Shown: positions 1 through 7,295 of the stretch, piece by piece
Numbering within the stretch: position 1 is the first letter of the stretch
Layout: each line of letters opens with the position of its first letter
Source of the DNA: CAZUGO01 sp964619935
Lineage (GTDB): Bacteria > Planctomycetota > Phycisphaerae > UBA1845 > CAIVHJ01
Direction of reading: 5' to 3'
NCBI GenBank assembly: GCA_964619935.1
Contig: CAZUGO010000072.1
Span: 1 to 18,750, forward strand
Length of the DNA: 18,750 nucleotides
Program-made: the position numbers and the translations under genes
The notes under the pieces: generated by a model
What the model saw: the letters and a program-made list of their open reading frames with translations, nothing else
Database searches by the model: none
Told to the model about the DNA's origin: nothing

Positions 1-309
1 CCAACCTCTTGAAGGAATACGGTATTGAGCCGGCGCCGCAACGCAGCAAGCGAACCCCTTGGCGAACCTTCCTCAAGGCGCATTGGGAGTGCGTTGCCGC
101 GGCAGACTTCTTCACCGTTGAGGTGTGGAAGGCACATGGCTTGGTCCGCTACTTTGTCCTGTTCTTCCTCGACCCGACGGGTGCACTTCGCAGGGATCAC
201 CCCGCATCCGCGTGGTGAGTGGATCCAGCAGGTTGCCCGCAACGTCACGGATCCGACGGACGGCTTCTTGCTGGATGCGCACTACCAAGCGCTTAATTCA
301 GCAAGGTGA
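1..309 (+). pseudogene. Integrase-core (rve/DDE) transposase remnant, frameshifted and truncated
   Basis: This is a piece of a DDE-type integrase of the IS3/IS481-like kind. The frame is open at the window edge and reads a family-typical stretch with EPAPQRSKRTPWRTFLKAHW, followed by AAADFF, which holds the first catalytic Asp. Near position 170 the reading must shift by one base to continue as TRRVHFAGITPHP and then VARNVTDPTDGFL, which is the next part of the same family. After that the similarity stops and a TGA closes the frame at 307-309. The second Asp and the Glu of the catalytic triad are absent, so the product cannot be active. The start lies outside the window. Family-level recognition is from memory, not from a search. 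Confidence 0.75.
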
Positions 310-352
310 GGTGCGCTTCCGCCGCAGTCATCACGGGTAAATAGGAGGGCCA

Positions 353-586
353 TTGCGATCTACGCTCGGGAACAATAGCGTCACTTTGGTTCTTGCCGGC
401 ACCGCCGCCGAAGTGGCCTTGGCGGTGAAAAACCAAAGGCCGGTGATCCTGCTTGGCTTCGACGCCGGCGGGCTGTTCGCGGAGTTTCAACAAAGCGGGC
501 AGCTGACCACCGCCGCCAACCCACAGGATGCGGTGACGCAGGCAGCGGCGCTTCTGGACCCAGCTAGCGCAGGCGACCCGGCGTAG
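353..586 (+). pseudogene. Stub of a LOG/TIGR00725-like (lysine-decarboxylase-type) protein
   Basis: A 77-residue frame starts at TTG with a GGAGG about 6 bases upstream and an in-frame stop just before it. Its middle, GTAAEVALAVKNQRPVILLG, resembles the C-terminal half of the LOG/TIGR00725 Rossmann proteins, where a Gly-rich PGGxGT motif precedes the helix with the conserved Glu. Here the text reads LAGTAAE, so two or more residues of the glycine motif seem deleted, and the N-terminal half of the usual ~160 residues is missing. It directly follows the integrase remnant, which suggests that a transposition or deletion event removed the front. It could also be an expressed short protein. Function is not claimed. 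Confidence 0.4.
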
Positions 587-893
587 TGGAGCAGATCGGC
601 GGGTTGGAAACACGACCGCCATCGAGGATCGCGGCAGGCTGAGGCGCGGCCTCGTCACCCGAGGTCTCGAGAGGGGACCACAACAGGATGGCAACGGGAA
701 CGAGCGCGAAAATTCCCGGGTTGCGCTGCAGGCAGCCCAGCACCAGAATGCAGACGATGATGGCCAGGTCCAGCACCGCCCGTGATCGACGCAGCGCGGC
801 GGCGCTGCCGGCCGGAAGCCATCCCCTGGGACCGCAAGACAATCCCTGAAGAATCACCGCTCCGGCGATCAACGCGCAAATCATGACAATCAT
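564..893 (-). CDS. Small hypothetical membrane protein (109 aa)
   Basis: I do not recognise this protein. It has three hydrophobic stretches, at about residues 1-20 (MIVMICALIAGAVILQG), 41-56 (LDLAIIVCILVLGCL) and 61-72 (IFALVPVAILLW), separated by an arginine-rich loop, and a polar C-terminal tail of about 30 residues. That pattern suggests a small inner-membrane protein with two or three spans. The ATG at 893 is preceded by GGAGTG with a spacing of about 4 bases, and a sigma70-like promoter lies about 60 bases upstream, which favours a real gene. The last 23 bases overlap the LOG-like stub on the opposite strand. It is divergent from the phosphofructokinase gene and has no same-strand partner. 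Confidence 0.5.
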   Translation of the reverse strand: MIVMICALIAGAVILQGLSCGPRGWLPAGSAAALRRSRAVLDLAIIVCILVLGCLQRNPGIFALVPVAILLWSPLETSGDEAAPQPAAILDGGRVSNPPICSTTPGRLR

Positions 894-958
894 GGTTCAC
901 TCCCAGGGCCGCCTGACCCTGACCGGCACTCGGCACAGGAATTCATCGGGCTTATCCG

Positions 959-987
959 ATTGTTCTCCGCACGAAATCCGAAGTCAA
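959..987 (-). promoter_or_regulatory. Candidate sigma70-like promoter for the small membrane protein
   Basis: On the minus strand a -35 TTGACT (982-987) and a -10 AACAAT (959-964) are separated by exactly 17 bases. Transcription would start near 952, giving a leader of about 60 bases before the ATG at 893. The match is good at -35 and moderate at -10. Confidence 0.4.
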
Positions 988-1053
988 ACCGTGCCGCCTC
1001 GGCCGCGGTTATCGGGCACGACGACGAGCGCTGCAACGGCGGAGCGCAAAAAT

Positions 1054-1082
1054 TTGCTTTCGCGGCCGCATTATCCTACAAC
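1054..1082 (+). promoter_or_regulatory. Candidate promoter for the phosphofructokinase gene
   Basis: TTGCTT (1054-1059) and TACAAC (1077-1082) are 17 bases apart and lie about 50 bases upstream of the ATG at 1134. Each box matches 4 of 6 consensus bases, so this is only a plausible promoter. Confidence 0.3.
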
Positions 1083-1133
1083 GCTTGCTGAGGGCCATCC
1101 GGACCATCGAATTCACCGAACAGGATCGCGGCC

Positions 1134-2474
1134 ATGAGCGCGCCAACACGACTGGGTATTCTGGTGGGTGGCGGCCCCGCCCCCGGCATCAATGCCGTCA
1201 TCGGTGCCGCAACCATTGAGGCCATCAACCAGGGGCTCGGCGTCTGCGGGATCTTCGACGGGTTCCGCTGGCTGGCATCCGACTCGTTCAACATCGACGA
1301 CCACACCACCCGACTGACCATCGAAAAGGTCGCCCGCATCCACTTCACCGGCGGCTCGATCCTGAGAACCTCGCGAGCCAGCCTTCTGGACCCCGCAGCC
1401 CTGCGGACCTCCCTGGTGGTGTCGCCGGACCCCGTCCAGGTCGAACGTACGTTGCAGAACCTCCAGCACATCGGCGTCACCCATCTGATGACCATTGGCG
1501 GTGATGACACCCTGCTCAGCGCCCGGTTCATTTCAGAAGCGCAAACCAGCGGACTGCGCATCGTACACGTCCCCAAGACCATCGACAACGATCTGCCGCT
1601 GCCGCACGACGTGGCCACTTTCGGGTACTCCACGGCACGCTACTGGGGAACCTTGATCGTCAAGAACCTGATGCAGGATTCCATGACCACCGGACGGTGG
1701 TACCTGGTCAATGCCATGGGCCGCAGCGCCGGATGGCTGGCCATGGGAATCGGGCAATCCGCTGGAGCCACGCTGACCTTGATCCCCGAGGAGTTCAAGG
1801 AACTGACCAGCCTGCAGAGAATCGTGGACGTCATCGAAGGCGCCATCCTCAAGCGGCGGGTGATGGGTCGCCCGGACGGAGTGGTGGTGTTCGCCGAAGG
1901 GCTGGCCTATCGCCTGGGCGACCGGGCCGAACTCGAGCGACTTCTGGGCCGCAGCGTTCCGGTAGATGCCGCCGGGCACCCCCGCCTGGCGGAAGTGCCG
2001 CTGGCCGAAATGATCAAGAACGAGTTGCGGCAACGCTTCGCCGCCCGCAACGAGTCCATCACCATCGTCAGCCACGTGCTCGGCTACGAGCTGCGGTCCG
2101 CGGACCCCACCCCGGGGGACATGGCCTACTGCCGCAGCTTGGGCCACGGCAGCGTGCGGCTGCTCCTGGATACGCACTCGGCCCATTCCGGCGCGGTCAT
2201 GATCACGCTGGTCAACGGCAATCTCAGGCCCATGGAGCTCCAGGAGTTCATCGACCCGGCCAGCAATCGCACGCGCATTCGGCTGGTGGACGTCGAATCG
2301 GACAGTTATCGGGTAGCCCGGGCGTACATGATTCGCCTGGAGCGCGGCGACCTGGACAACCCCGAGATGCTGCGGCGCCTGGCTGCCCAGGCCGACCTCA
2401 CGCCCGAGCAGTTCCGCAGCCGCTTCATGCACGTCGCGAGCCTGGCCGGCGGAACCGGCCCGGCCCTCCGGTGA
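1134..2474 (+). CDS. pfp: 6-phosphofructokinase, probably pyrophosphate-dependent
   Basis: The enzyme phosphorylates fructose 6-phosphate to the 1,6-bisphosphate in cytosolic glycolysis. The N-terminal phosphate-donor loop is LVGGGPAPGINAVI (residues 10-23). Two positions that decide donor use are informative. GGDDT at 122-126 has Asp where ATP enzymes have Gly (E. coli GGDGS). PKTIDND at 147-153 has Lys where E. coli has Gly. Both are the established marks of PPi-dependent phosphofructokinases, which can run reversibly. PKTIDND also carries the catalytic Asp, and MGRSAGWLA (195-203) is the sugar-phosphate-binding loop. At 446 aa it is longer than E. coli PfkA (320 aa), as usual for the PPi and related clades. 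The ATG at 1134 places the donor loop at the expected distance from the N terminus; upstream AGGATCG is a weak ribosome site. It stands alone, convergent with the metal operon, ending 34 bases from that operon's last stop codon. Confidence 0.93.
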   Translation: MSAPTRLGILVGGGPAPGINAVIGAATIEAINQGLGVCGIFDGFRWLASDSFNIDDHTTRLTIEKVARIHFTGGSILRTSRASLLDPAALRTSLVVSPDPVQVERTLQNLQHIGVTHLMTIGGDDTLLSARFISEAQTSGLRIVHVPKTIDNDLPLPHDVATFGYSTARYWGTLIVKNLMQDSMTTGRWYLVNAMGRSAGWLAMGIGQSAGATLTLIPEEFKELTSLQRIVDVIEGAILKRRVMGRPDGVVVFAEGLAYRLGDRAELERLLGRSVPVDAAGHPRLAEVPLAEMIKNELRQRFAARNESITIVSHVLGYELRSADPTPGDMAYCRSLGHGSVRLLLDTHSAHSGAVMITLVNGNLRPMELQEFIDPASNRTRIRLVDVESDSYRVARAYMIRLERGDLDNPEMLRRLAAQADLTPEQFRSRFMHVASLAGGTGPALR

Positions 2475-2508
2475 TCGTGCCACGGCGGCAACCGCCCGAC
2501 CGCGCCGC

Positions 2509-3822
2509 CTACTCTGGAATCTGGCTGCCGTGCGGATCGTGTGAGAGATCGGTGAGCTGCTCGCGAAGCCCTTCGCGGATGGCCGGGGTGATGTAATGCT
2601 CGACGCGCTCAGCGGGCATGTGCAGGTGATCGCTGGGCAACTGAAAGTGTTTGTCCAGGTAGGCTTCCCACAGGCGGTGCGACTGCACCAACTGCGCCGC
2701 CTTGACCAGGCCGGTGGGGCTCAGCGAAAACTCCGAGCGGGCATCGCGAACGGCCATCTGCACATCGCCGCAGCGCCGCAGGGCCCGCAGCGCCCGGCGG
2801 GTCAAGCGGTCCTGCCCGACGGCCGCCAATAGGGCTTCGGCGGTCATCCCGCGGGCGGGGCCTGATTGCCGCTCATGCCAGCGATACAACAACCCCAACA
2901 GATCCTCGCGCACGATTTTGGCGGACAACTGCAGGCGATGCACCAGGCGGCTGATGATGCCGTGGCGCGGACCCAGCAACAGGGCCCCGGCGAAGAGCAC
3001 GCCGCAGACCACCGCCATCATGCCGGCGGTGTTGGCGTCGCCGCTGTGGCCCAGCCATCCGGGACCGAACGCCGCCAGAATGTGTCCGGCCACCGCCGAC
3101 ACCGCGGCCAGCACCACGCTCAAGAGGATCATGATCCCCAGCCGATCGGTCAACAGGTGGGCCGCCGCGGCCGGCACGATGAGCATGGCGATGACCAGGA
3201 TCGATCCGACCACCTCAAAGTTGGCCACGGCGGTGACCGCGACCATGATCATCAGCCCGTAATGCAGCAGCCCCGCAGGAATGCCCAGCGTGCTGGCCAG
3301 CTCCGGATCAAAGGCACAGATCTTGAGTTCCTTGTACAGCAGCCCCACGAACAGCAGGTTCGCCAGCAGCACCCCCCCCAGGATCACCGCCGCCTGCGGA
3401 ATCTGCTGGTCCAGGGCCTCCAAGGCGATCTGGTTGATGTTGCCGTACAACACGCAGCCCGGGTCCAGATCCACCCGATCGGTGACCCGGCGAATCAGGA
3501 TCAACCCGGCGGCGAAAAACAGGCTGAAGACCACGCCCATGGCGGCACCGTGTTCCACCTTGCCGTAGCGGCGGATGACCTCCGTCAACACCCCGGTGAG
3601 CACGCCGACGATGACCGCCCCGAGAAACATCGGACCGGCGGCACGGCTGTTGGTCACAATGAAGGCCACGGCCAACCCCGGCAGCACGGCGTGCGAGATG
3701 GCATCGCCCATCAGGCTCAGCTTGCGCAGCACCAGGTAGTTCCCGACCAGGGCACAGGAGCAGGCGCTGAGCACGCCGATCAGGACCGTCCAGGTGTCCA
3801 GCAGTGTGTTCCAACCGGTCAT
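2509..3822 (-). CDS. Metal ABC transporter permease (ABC-3 family) fused to a DtxR-like C-terminal domain
   Basis: Residues 1 to about 285 form a TroC/TroD/MntB-type membrane domain with around eight spans and the family signature LMGDAISHAVLPGLAVAF near residues 37-54. It would form the channel for Mn2+ or a similar divalent metal in the cytoplasmic membrane, together with the upstream permease. From about residue 300 a soluble domain follows that resembles the winged helix plus metal-binding/dimerisation part of DtxR/MntR. HRLWE (H382, E386) and ERVEH (E405, E408, H409) align with metal ligands of that family. A fused sensor is not present in classical TroD (about 300 aa). The gene is the last of the operon, 3 bases after the stop of the previous permease. 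Position 3372-3379 is a run of eight C in the + strand within the coding region. Mn specificity is inferred from the adjacent mntR. Confidence 0.9.
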   Translation of the reverse strand: MTGWNTLLDTWTVLIGVLSACSCALVGNYLVLRKLSLMGDAISHAVLPGLAVAFIVTNSRAAGPMFLGAVIVGVLTGVLTEVIRRYGKVEHGAAMGVVFSLFFAAGLILIRRVTDRVDLDPGCVLYGNINQIALEALDQQIPQAAVILGGVLLANLLFVGLLYKELKICAFDPELASTLGIPAGLLHYGLMIMVAVTAVANFEVVGSILVIAMLIVPAAAAHLLTDRLGIMILLSVVLAAVSAVAGHILAAFGPGWLGHSGDANTAGMMAVVCGVLFAGALLLGPRHGIISRLVHRLQLSAKIVREDLLGLLYRWHERQSGPARGMTAEALLAAVGQDRLTRRALRALRRCGDVQMAVRDARSEFSLSPTGLVKAAQLVQSHRLWEAYLDKHFQLPSDHLHMPAERVEHYITPAIREGLREQLTDLSHDPHGSQIPE

Positions 3823-3825
3823 GGA

Positions 3826-5244
3826 TCAGGCTCCGGCCGCGTGCGGCGACGGTGGAATGCGCTGCTCGTCGCGCAGCGCCCGATCCAATTCGCGAATCAG
3901 CGCCGGCGAGAGCACGTGCTCGACCTCGTCGGCGTCGCGATCGACATGCGACGGGGCAATGTCGGCGTACCGGATCAGGTAGACCTCCCACAGGCGATGA
4001 TTCCGCAGCACCCGCTGGGCCCGCCGGCGACCGGTGTCGGTTAACTGCCAGAGTGACGGGCCGCGACGGCACACATCGCCGCGCCGCAGGGCCCGCTGCA
4101 GTCGGCGGCGAAGGCCGACAAAGCTCCAACTGCGCCGCGTGAGCAGGTCCGCGAACGCCACCGCCACTTCGCCGCGGCGCTCCTCGTGCTCGGCCAGGAC
4201 CCGCAGCAGGTTCTGGTCGGCGATCCGCCGCCGCAGCCGGACCCGCTGCAGCACCGCGATCAGGATCCCGCGCCGCGGAGCCGCCAGCATGCTGAAGACG
4301 AAGAAAGCCCCACCGGTCAGCACGATGATCGGCCCGGTGGGCATGCGGGCGAACAGGGCGCTGATCACCGAACCGAGGTATCCGCTGGCGGCGCCGAACG
4401 CGCCGGCCAGCACGGTCATGGTCAGCAAACGGTCGGTCCAGAAGCGGGCCGCCGCCGCCGGAATGATCAACAGCGCCACGATCATGATCAACCCGACGGC
4501 CTGCAGGCCGATGATCGTGGTCAGCACCACTAGGCTCATCATGACGACATCCAGCAGCACCACCGGCCAACCCAGTGAACCGGCGAAATCCACATCGAAG
4601 CAGATCAGCCGGAACTCCTTGAAGCACAGCACGGCGCCGGCGATGACCGCCAAGGCGGTGATCGCAATCAGCACCGTGTCGCGGTGGATCATGGCCGCCG
4701 CCTTGCCGTAGATGAAGGTCTGGAGCCCGGCCTGGTGGCCGGTGGTCATTTTCTGGACCAGGCTGAGCAGCACGACCCCGGCCCCGAAAAACACGCTGAG
4801 CACAATGCCGATGGCGGCATCCTCCTTGATGCGCGAACTGCGGCGAATCCCGATCACCGCCAGGACACCCAATACTCCGGTAATCGCCCCGCCGCTGATC
4901 AGCACCAGCAGGCTCTTCGATCCGGTGATCATGAATGCCGCCGCGATCCCGGGCAGCGTGGCGTGACTGAGGGCATCGCCCATCATGGACCGCTTCCGCA
5001 GGTAGGCGAAGGTGCCGATGACCCCGGCGGCGATTCCCAGAACGGTGGTGCCCATGACCACCACCCGGGTGTTGGGCTGCCGCAGCCAGAGCACCTCCCG
5101 GATGGCCGCCGCCGTCGGCCACGCCACCCGGTTGTCGGTGATCGACCGCTTGGCGTCCGGCCCGCCCGCCGCGCCGTCGGCCACGGCGGGCCCCGCCACC
5201 ACGGCGAGCAGCAGCAGCCCACCGGCACACTGAGCAGGCGTCAT
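3826..5244 (-). CDS. Metal ABC transporter permease (ABC-3 family) with N-terminal signal/anchor and fused DtxR-like domain
   Basis: This is the first of two paralogous permeases of the operon. It begins with a hydrophobic segment (GGLLLLAVVAGPAVA, about residues 8-23) that looks like a cleavable signal or an extra membrane anchor and is absent from the second permease. The ABC-3 membrane domain covers about residues 60-330 and includes SMMGDALSHATLPGIAAAF. The C-terminal part, from about residue 340, is a DtxR-like winged-helix/metal-binding domain: HRLWE (H416, E420) and DEVEH (D439, E442, H443) align with the metal-site residues of MntR/IdeR. The ATG at 5244 has GGAGG about 10 bases upstream and lies 5 bases after the ATPase stop codon. 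The two permeases probably form a heterodimer with the ATPase, as TroC and TroD do. Confidence 0.9.
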   Translation of the reverse strand: MTPAQCAGGLLLLAVVAGPAVADGAAGGPDAKRSITDNRVAWPTAAAIREVLWLRQPNTRVVVMGTTVLGIAAGVIGTFAYLRKRSMMGDALSHATLPGIAAAFMITGSKSLLVLISGGAITGVLGVLAVIGIRRSSRIKEDAAIGIVLSVFFGAGVVLLSLVQKMTTGHQAGLQTFIYGKAAAMIHRDTVLIAITALAVIAGAVLCFKEFRLICFDVDFAGSLGWPVVLLDVVMMSLVVLTTIIGLQAVGLIMIVALLIIPAAAARFWTDRLLTMTVLAGAFGAASGYLGSVISALFARMPTGPIIVLTGGAFFVFSMLAAPRRGILIAVLQRVRLRRRIADQNLLRVLAEHEERRGEVAVAFADLLTRRSWSFVGLRRRLQRALRRGDVCRRGPSLWQLTDTGRRRAQRVLRNHRLWEVYLIRYADIAPSHVDRDADEVEHVLSPALIRELDRALRDEQRIPPSPHAAGA

Positions 5245-5249
5245 GCCCC

Positions 5250-6065
5250 CTACCTCCGTTCAGCGATCTCCTGCGCGGCCTGTTCCAGCAACGTCAGGCG
5301 GCCGCCATAGGTTTTCTGCAGGTTCTCGGGCGTGAACACCTCGGCCGTGGGCCCGTGGGCCACGATCCGCATGTTCAGCAGCACCACGAAGTTGAAATAT
5401 TCCGGAACGGTCTGCAGGTCATGATGCACGACCAGCACGGTGCGCCGTCGTTCCTGAAGCTGTCGCAACAGCGTCACGATCGCAGACTCGGTGGCGGCGT
5501 CCACGCCGGCGAATGGCTCGTCCATGAAGTAGATGGCGGCATCCTGGGCCAAAGCCCGGGCCAGAAACACCCGCTGCTGTTGACCGCCCGACAGCCGACT
5601 GATCTGCCGGCGGGCGTAATCGGCCATCCCGACCTGGTCCAGGCTGTGCATCGCCACCTCGCGATGCTTGCGACCGGCCGGCAGACACCACGGCACATGG
5701 CCATAACGCCCCATGGTCACCACATCCAGGACGCTGGCCGGGAAGTCCCAGTCCACGCTCTCGCGCTGGGGCACATATCCCACCAGCTTGCGTTGCTTGC
5801 GGTACGGCTGCCCGTAGAAACGCACGCTCCCCGAGGCCTTGCTCACCAACTCGAGACAGGCTTTGATCAGCGTGCTCTTGCCCGCCCCGTTCGGGCCGAT
5901 AATGCCGATCAATTGGCCGGCGGGAGCGGCGTAGTCCACGTCCCACAACACCGGCCGGCGGTGGTACGCCACGGTCATGTCGTGGATCGAAACCGGCGCT
6001 GCGGCGTCGTGATCCTCGGTTACGGCGTGAGAACGACGCGGCGGCGACTGTACTTGTGTGCTCAT
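5250..6065 (-). CDS. Metal ABC transporter ATP-binding protein (MntB/TroB/ZnuC type)
   Basis: This cytoplasmic ATPase energises the two permeases. Counting from the ATG at 6065 (271 aa): Walker A GPNGAGKST at about 57-65, Q-loop within YVPQRESVDWDFP near residue 100, signature LSGGQQQR at about 158-165, Walker B IYFMDEPFAG at about 178-187, D-loop next to it, and the switch His in VVHHD at about 215. The VPQRESVDWDFP text is typical of manganese/zinc-family ATPases. The frame stays open to a GTG at 6101 directly after the upstream stop. I prefer ATG 6065 because GGGGGA lies 6 bases before it and it removes an unlikely 12-residue leader. It sits between the binding-protein gene and the first permease gene in one operon. 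Confidence 0.93.
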   Translation of the reverse strand: MSTQVQSPPRRSHAVTEDHDAAAPVSIHDMTVAYHRRPVLWDVDYAAPAGQLIGIIGPNGAGKSTLIKACLELVSKASGSVRFYGQPYRKQRKLVGYVPQRESVDWDFPASVLDVVTMGRYGHVPWCLPAGRKHREVAMHSLDQVGMADYARRQISRLSGGQQQRVFLARALAQDAAIYFMDEPFAGVDAATESAIVTLLRQLQERRRTVLVVHHDLQTVPEYFNFVVLLNMRIVAHGPTAEVFTPENLQKTYGGRLTLLEQAAQEIAERR

Positions 6066-6101
6066 CAGTATCCCCCGGTGCGGTGCCGGCCGGCGCTGCA
6101 C

Positions 6102-7109
6102 TCACTGGTCTTCGGTGGCTGCGGTCAATTTCCCGTTCAGACCCTTGGCAGGGGCCTGACCCCCCAGCGCCCGGGCGATGGTGGTCACGTTGTGGTCAAT
6201 CATGCCCAGGTAGCTGCCCTCGTAGGTTCCGGGCGGGCCCATCGCATCGGAAAACAGGGCGCCGCCGATCCGGACCGCGTGACCGCGGGACTGGGCGCCT
6301 TCGATCAGGGCTCTGACGTTCTTGTCCGACACCGACGTTTCCACAAACACGGCTTGAATGCCGCGATCCACCAGCAACTGCACAATGCGGTTGATGTCCT
6401 CGATGCCGGCTTCAGATTCGGTGCTGATGCCCTGGATTCCGCGAACCTCCAAGCTGTACTGCCGGGCCAGGTAGTTGAAAGCGTCGTGGGCGGTCACCAG
6501 CACCCGGCTCCGCGGCGGAATGGTGGCCAGCGTCGCCTGGGCGTAGGCGTGCAGGGCATCGAGCTGGGTCGCGTACGACTGGTAATTGCGCTGGTAATCG
6601 GCCGCCCGCGATGGATCAAATTCGCTGAGCGTCAGGGCGACGCGCTCGGTGCAGCGTTTCCACAAGGTGACATCCATCCACAAGTGGGGATCGTAATGCC
6701 CCTTGAACTCCGGCGGTTCCAGCAGCAATGCCGTGTCCACCAACTCGGTCACCGCGAACACCGGCCGGCGCCGGGCGACCTTGATCAAGGAATCCGCCAT
6801 CCTGCCTTCCAGCATCAGGCCGCTGTAAAACACCACGTCAGCGGACAGCAGCTTGGCGACGTCGCCGCGGGTCGCGTTGTACAGGTGCGGGTCGACCCCC
6901 GCGCCGATGATGCCCTCCACCACCGCCGCTGGGCCGGCAACCTGCCGTACGATGTCGCTGACCATGCCGGTGGTACAGGTGATCCGGTAGGGATGGCTCA
7001 CCGGCCCGGCGGCCGGCGGCTCGCCCGCCGCCGTAGCGCCGGCCCACCAAGCCAGCGCCAGTGCCGAGACCCAGACTCCGATCCCGCCGGGGGTTCGTTC
7101 GCACATCAT
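6102..7109 (-). CDS. Metal ABC transporter substrate-binding protein (TroA/MntA/ZnuA family)
   Basis: This is the periplasmic metal-capture protein of the operon (ZinT/TroA, cluster A-I fold). Counting from ATG 7109: a Sec signal peptide with hydrophobic core VWVSALALAWWAGATAA (about 12-28) and no lipobox Cys; metal ligands likely H75 (DPHLY), H142 (DPHLW), H208 (TAHDAF) and D288 (FSDAMG). His at the third position is the TroA-like HHHD set rather than the HHED set of PsaA/MntC. The His-rich loop usual in zinc-specific ZnuA is absent. Together with the divergent mntR this points to Mn2+ (or Mn/Fe/Zn) transport, but specificity is inferred. GGAG lies 9 bases before ATG 7109; an in-frame GTG at 7127 is possible but would swallow that site. 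It is the first gene of the operon. Confidence 0.92.
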   Translation of the reverse strand: MMCERTPGGIGVWVSALALAWWAGATAAGEPPAAGPVSHPYRITCTTGMVSDIVRQVAGPAAVVEGIIGAGVDPHLYNATRGDVAKLLSADVVFYSGLMLEGRMADSLIKVARRRPVFAVTELVDTALLLEPPEFKGHYDPHLWMDVTLWKRCTERVALTLSEFDPSRAADYQRNYQSYATQLDALHAYAQATLATIPPRSRVLVTAHDAFNYLARQYSLEVRGIQGISTESEAGIEDINRIVQLLVDRGIQAVFVETSVSDKNVRALIEGAQSRGHAVRIGGALFSDAMGPPGTYEGSYLGMIDHNVTTIARALGGQAPAKGLNGKLTAATEDQ

Positions 7110-7165
7110 GACATTCTGCTCCTGCACCTGGATCGACCCTGGGGAAGAACTGAAGTTCTGGCCGA

Positions 7166-7195
7166 ATTGTAGTATATGCTACACTTGATGGTCAA
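7166..7195 (-). promoter_or_regulatory. Promoter of the metal-uptake operon
   Basis: On the minus strand -35 TTGACC (7190-7195) and -10 TACAAT (7166-7171) are 18 bases apart. Transcription would start near 7159, leaving a leader of about 50 bases with the GGAG site. The -10 box is embedded in the palindrome at 7168-7183, so a bound repressor would occlude polymerase. Confidence 0.55.
7168..7183. promoter_or_regulatory. Probable MntR operator (16-bp imperfect palindrome)
   Basis: The sequence TGTAGTATATGCTACA has 5-bp perfect arms (TGTAG/CTACA), a single mismatched pair, and a self-complementary ATAT centre. It lies in the only AT-rich stretch between the divergent mntR and metal-uptake genes, overlaps the operon -10 box and sits just upstream of the mntR -35 box. 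DtxR/MntR proteins bind palindromes of this size. The assignment to MntR is inferred from position. Confidence 0.6.
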
Positions 7196-7213
7196 TGTTT
7201 AATATTGTAGGAT
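7185..7213 (+). promoter_or_regulatory. Candidate promoter of mntR
   Basis: TTGATG (7185-7190) and TAGGAT (7208-7213) are 17 bases apart on the plus strand. The start would be near 7220, giving a leader of about 75 bases. The promoter overlaps the -35 region of the divergent operon, so both directions may respond to the same regulator. The short inverted repeat TTGATGGTCAA (7185-7195) spans both -35 boxes. Confidence 0.45.
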
Positions 7214-7295
7214 TGGCGGGGAAGGGGTCGGAGGGAGGACGTCGGTGCCCGGGAGGGAGGCCCACACCCGCTTCTCTTCCATGGAGGCAGGCCTC

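Noticed and set aside
3372..3379. Run of eight C inside the second permease gene as a frameshift or phase switch
   Set aside because: The reading frame is intact on both sides and encodes an expected Gly-Gly segment in a membrane helix; no evidence for slippage.
3308..5230. A 640-codon minus-strand frame overlapping both permeases
   Set aside because: It is the same strand in another frame, Arg/Gly-rich, and incompatible with the ABC-3 signatures read in the accepted frames.
5355..7172. A 605-codon plus-strand frame across the ATPase and binding-protein genes
   Set aside because: Antisense to two well-defined transporter genes, biased His/Gln/Arg composition, no motif.
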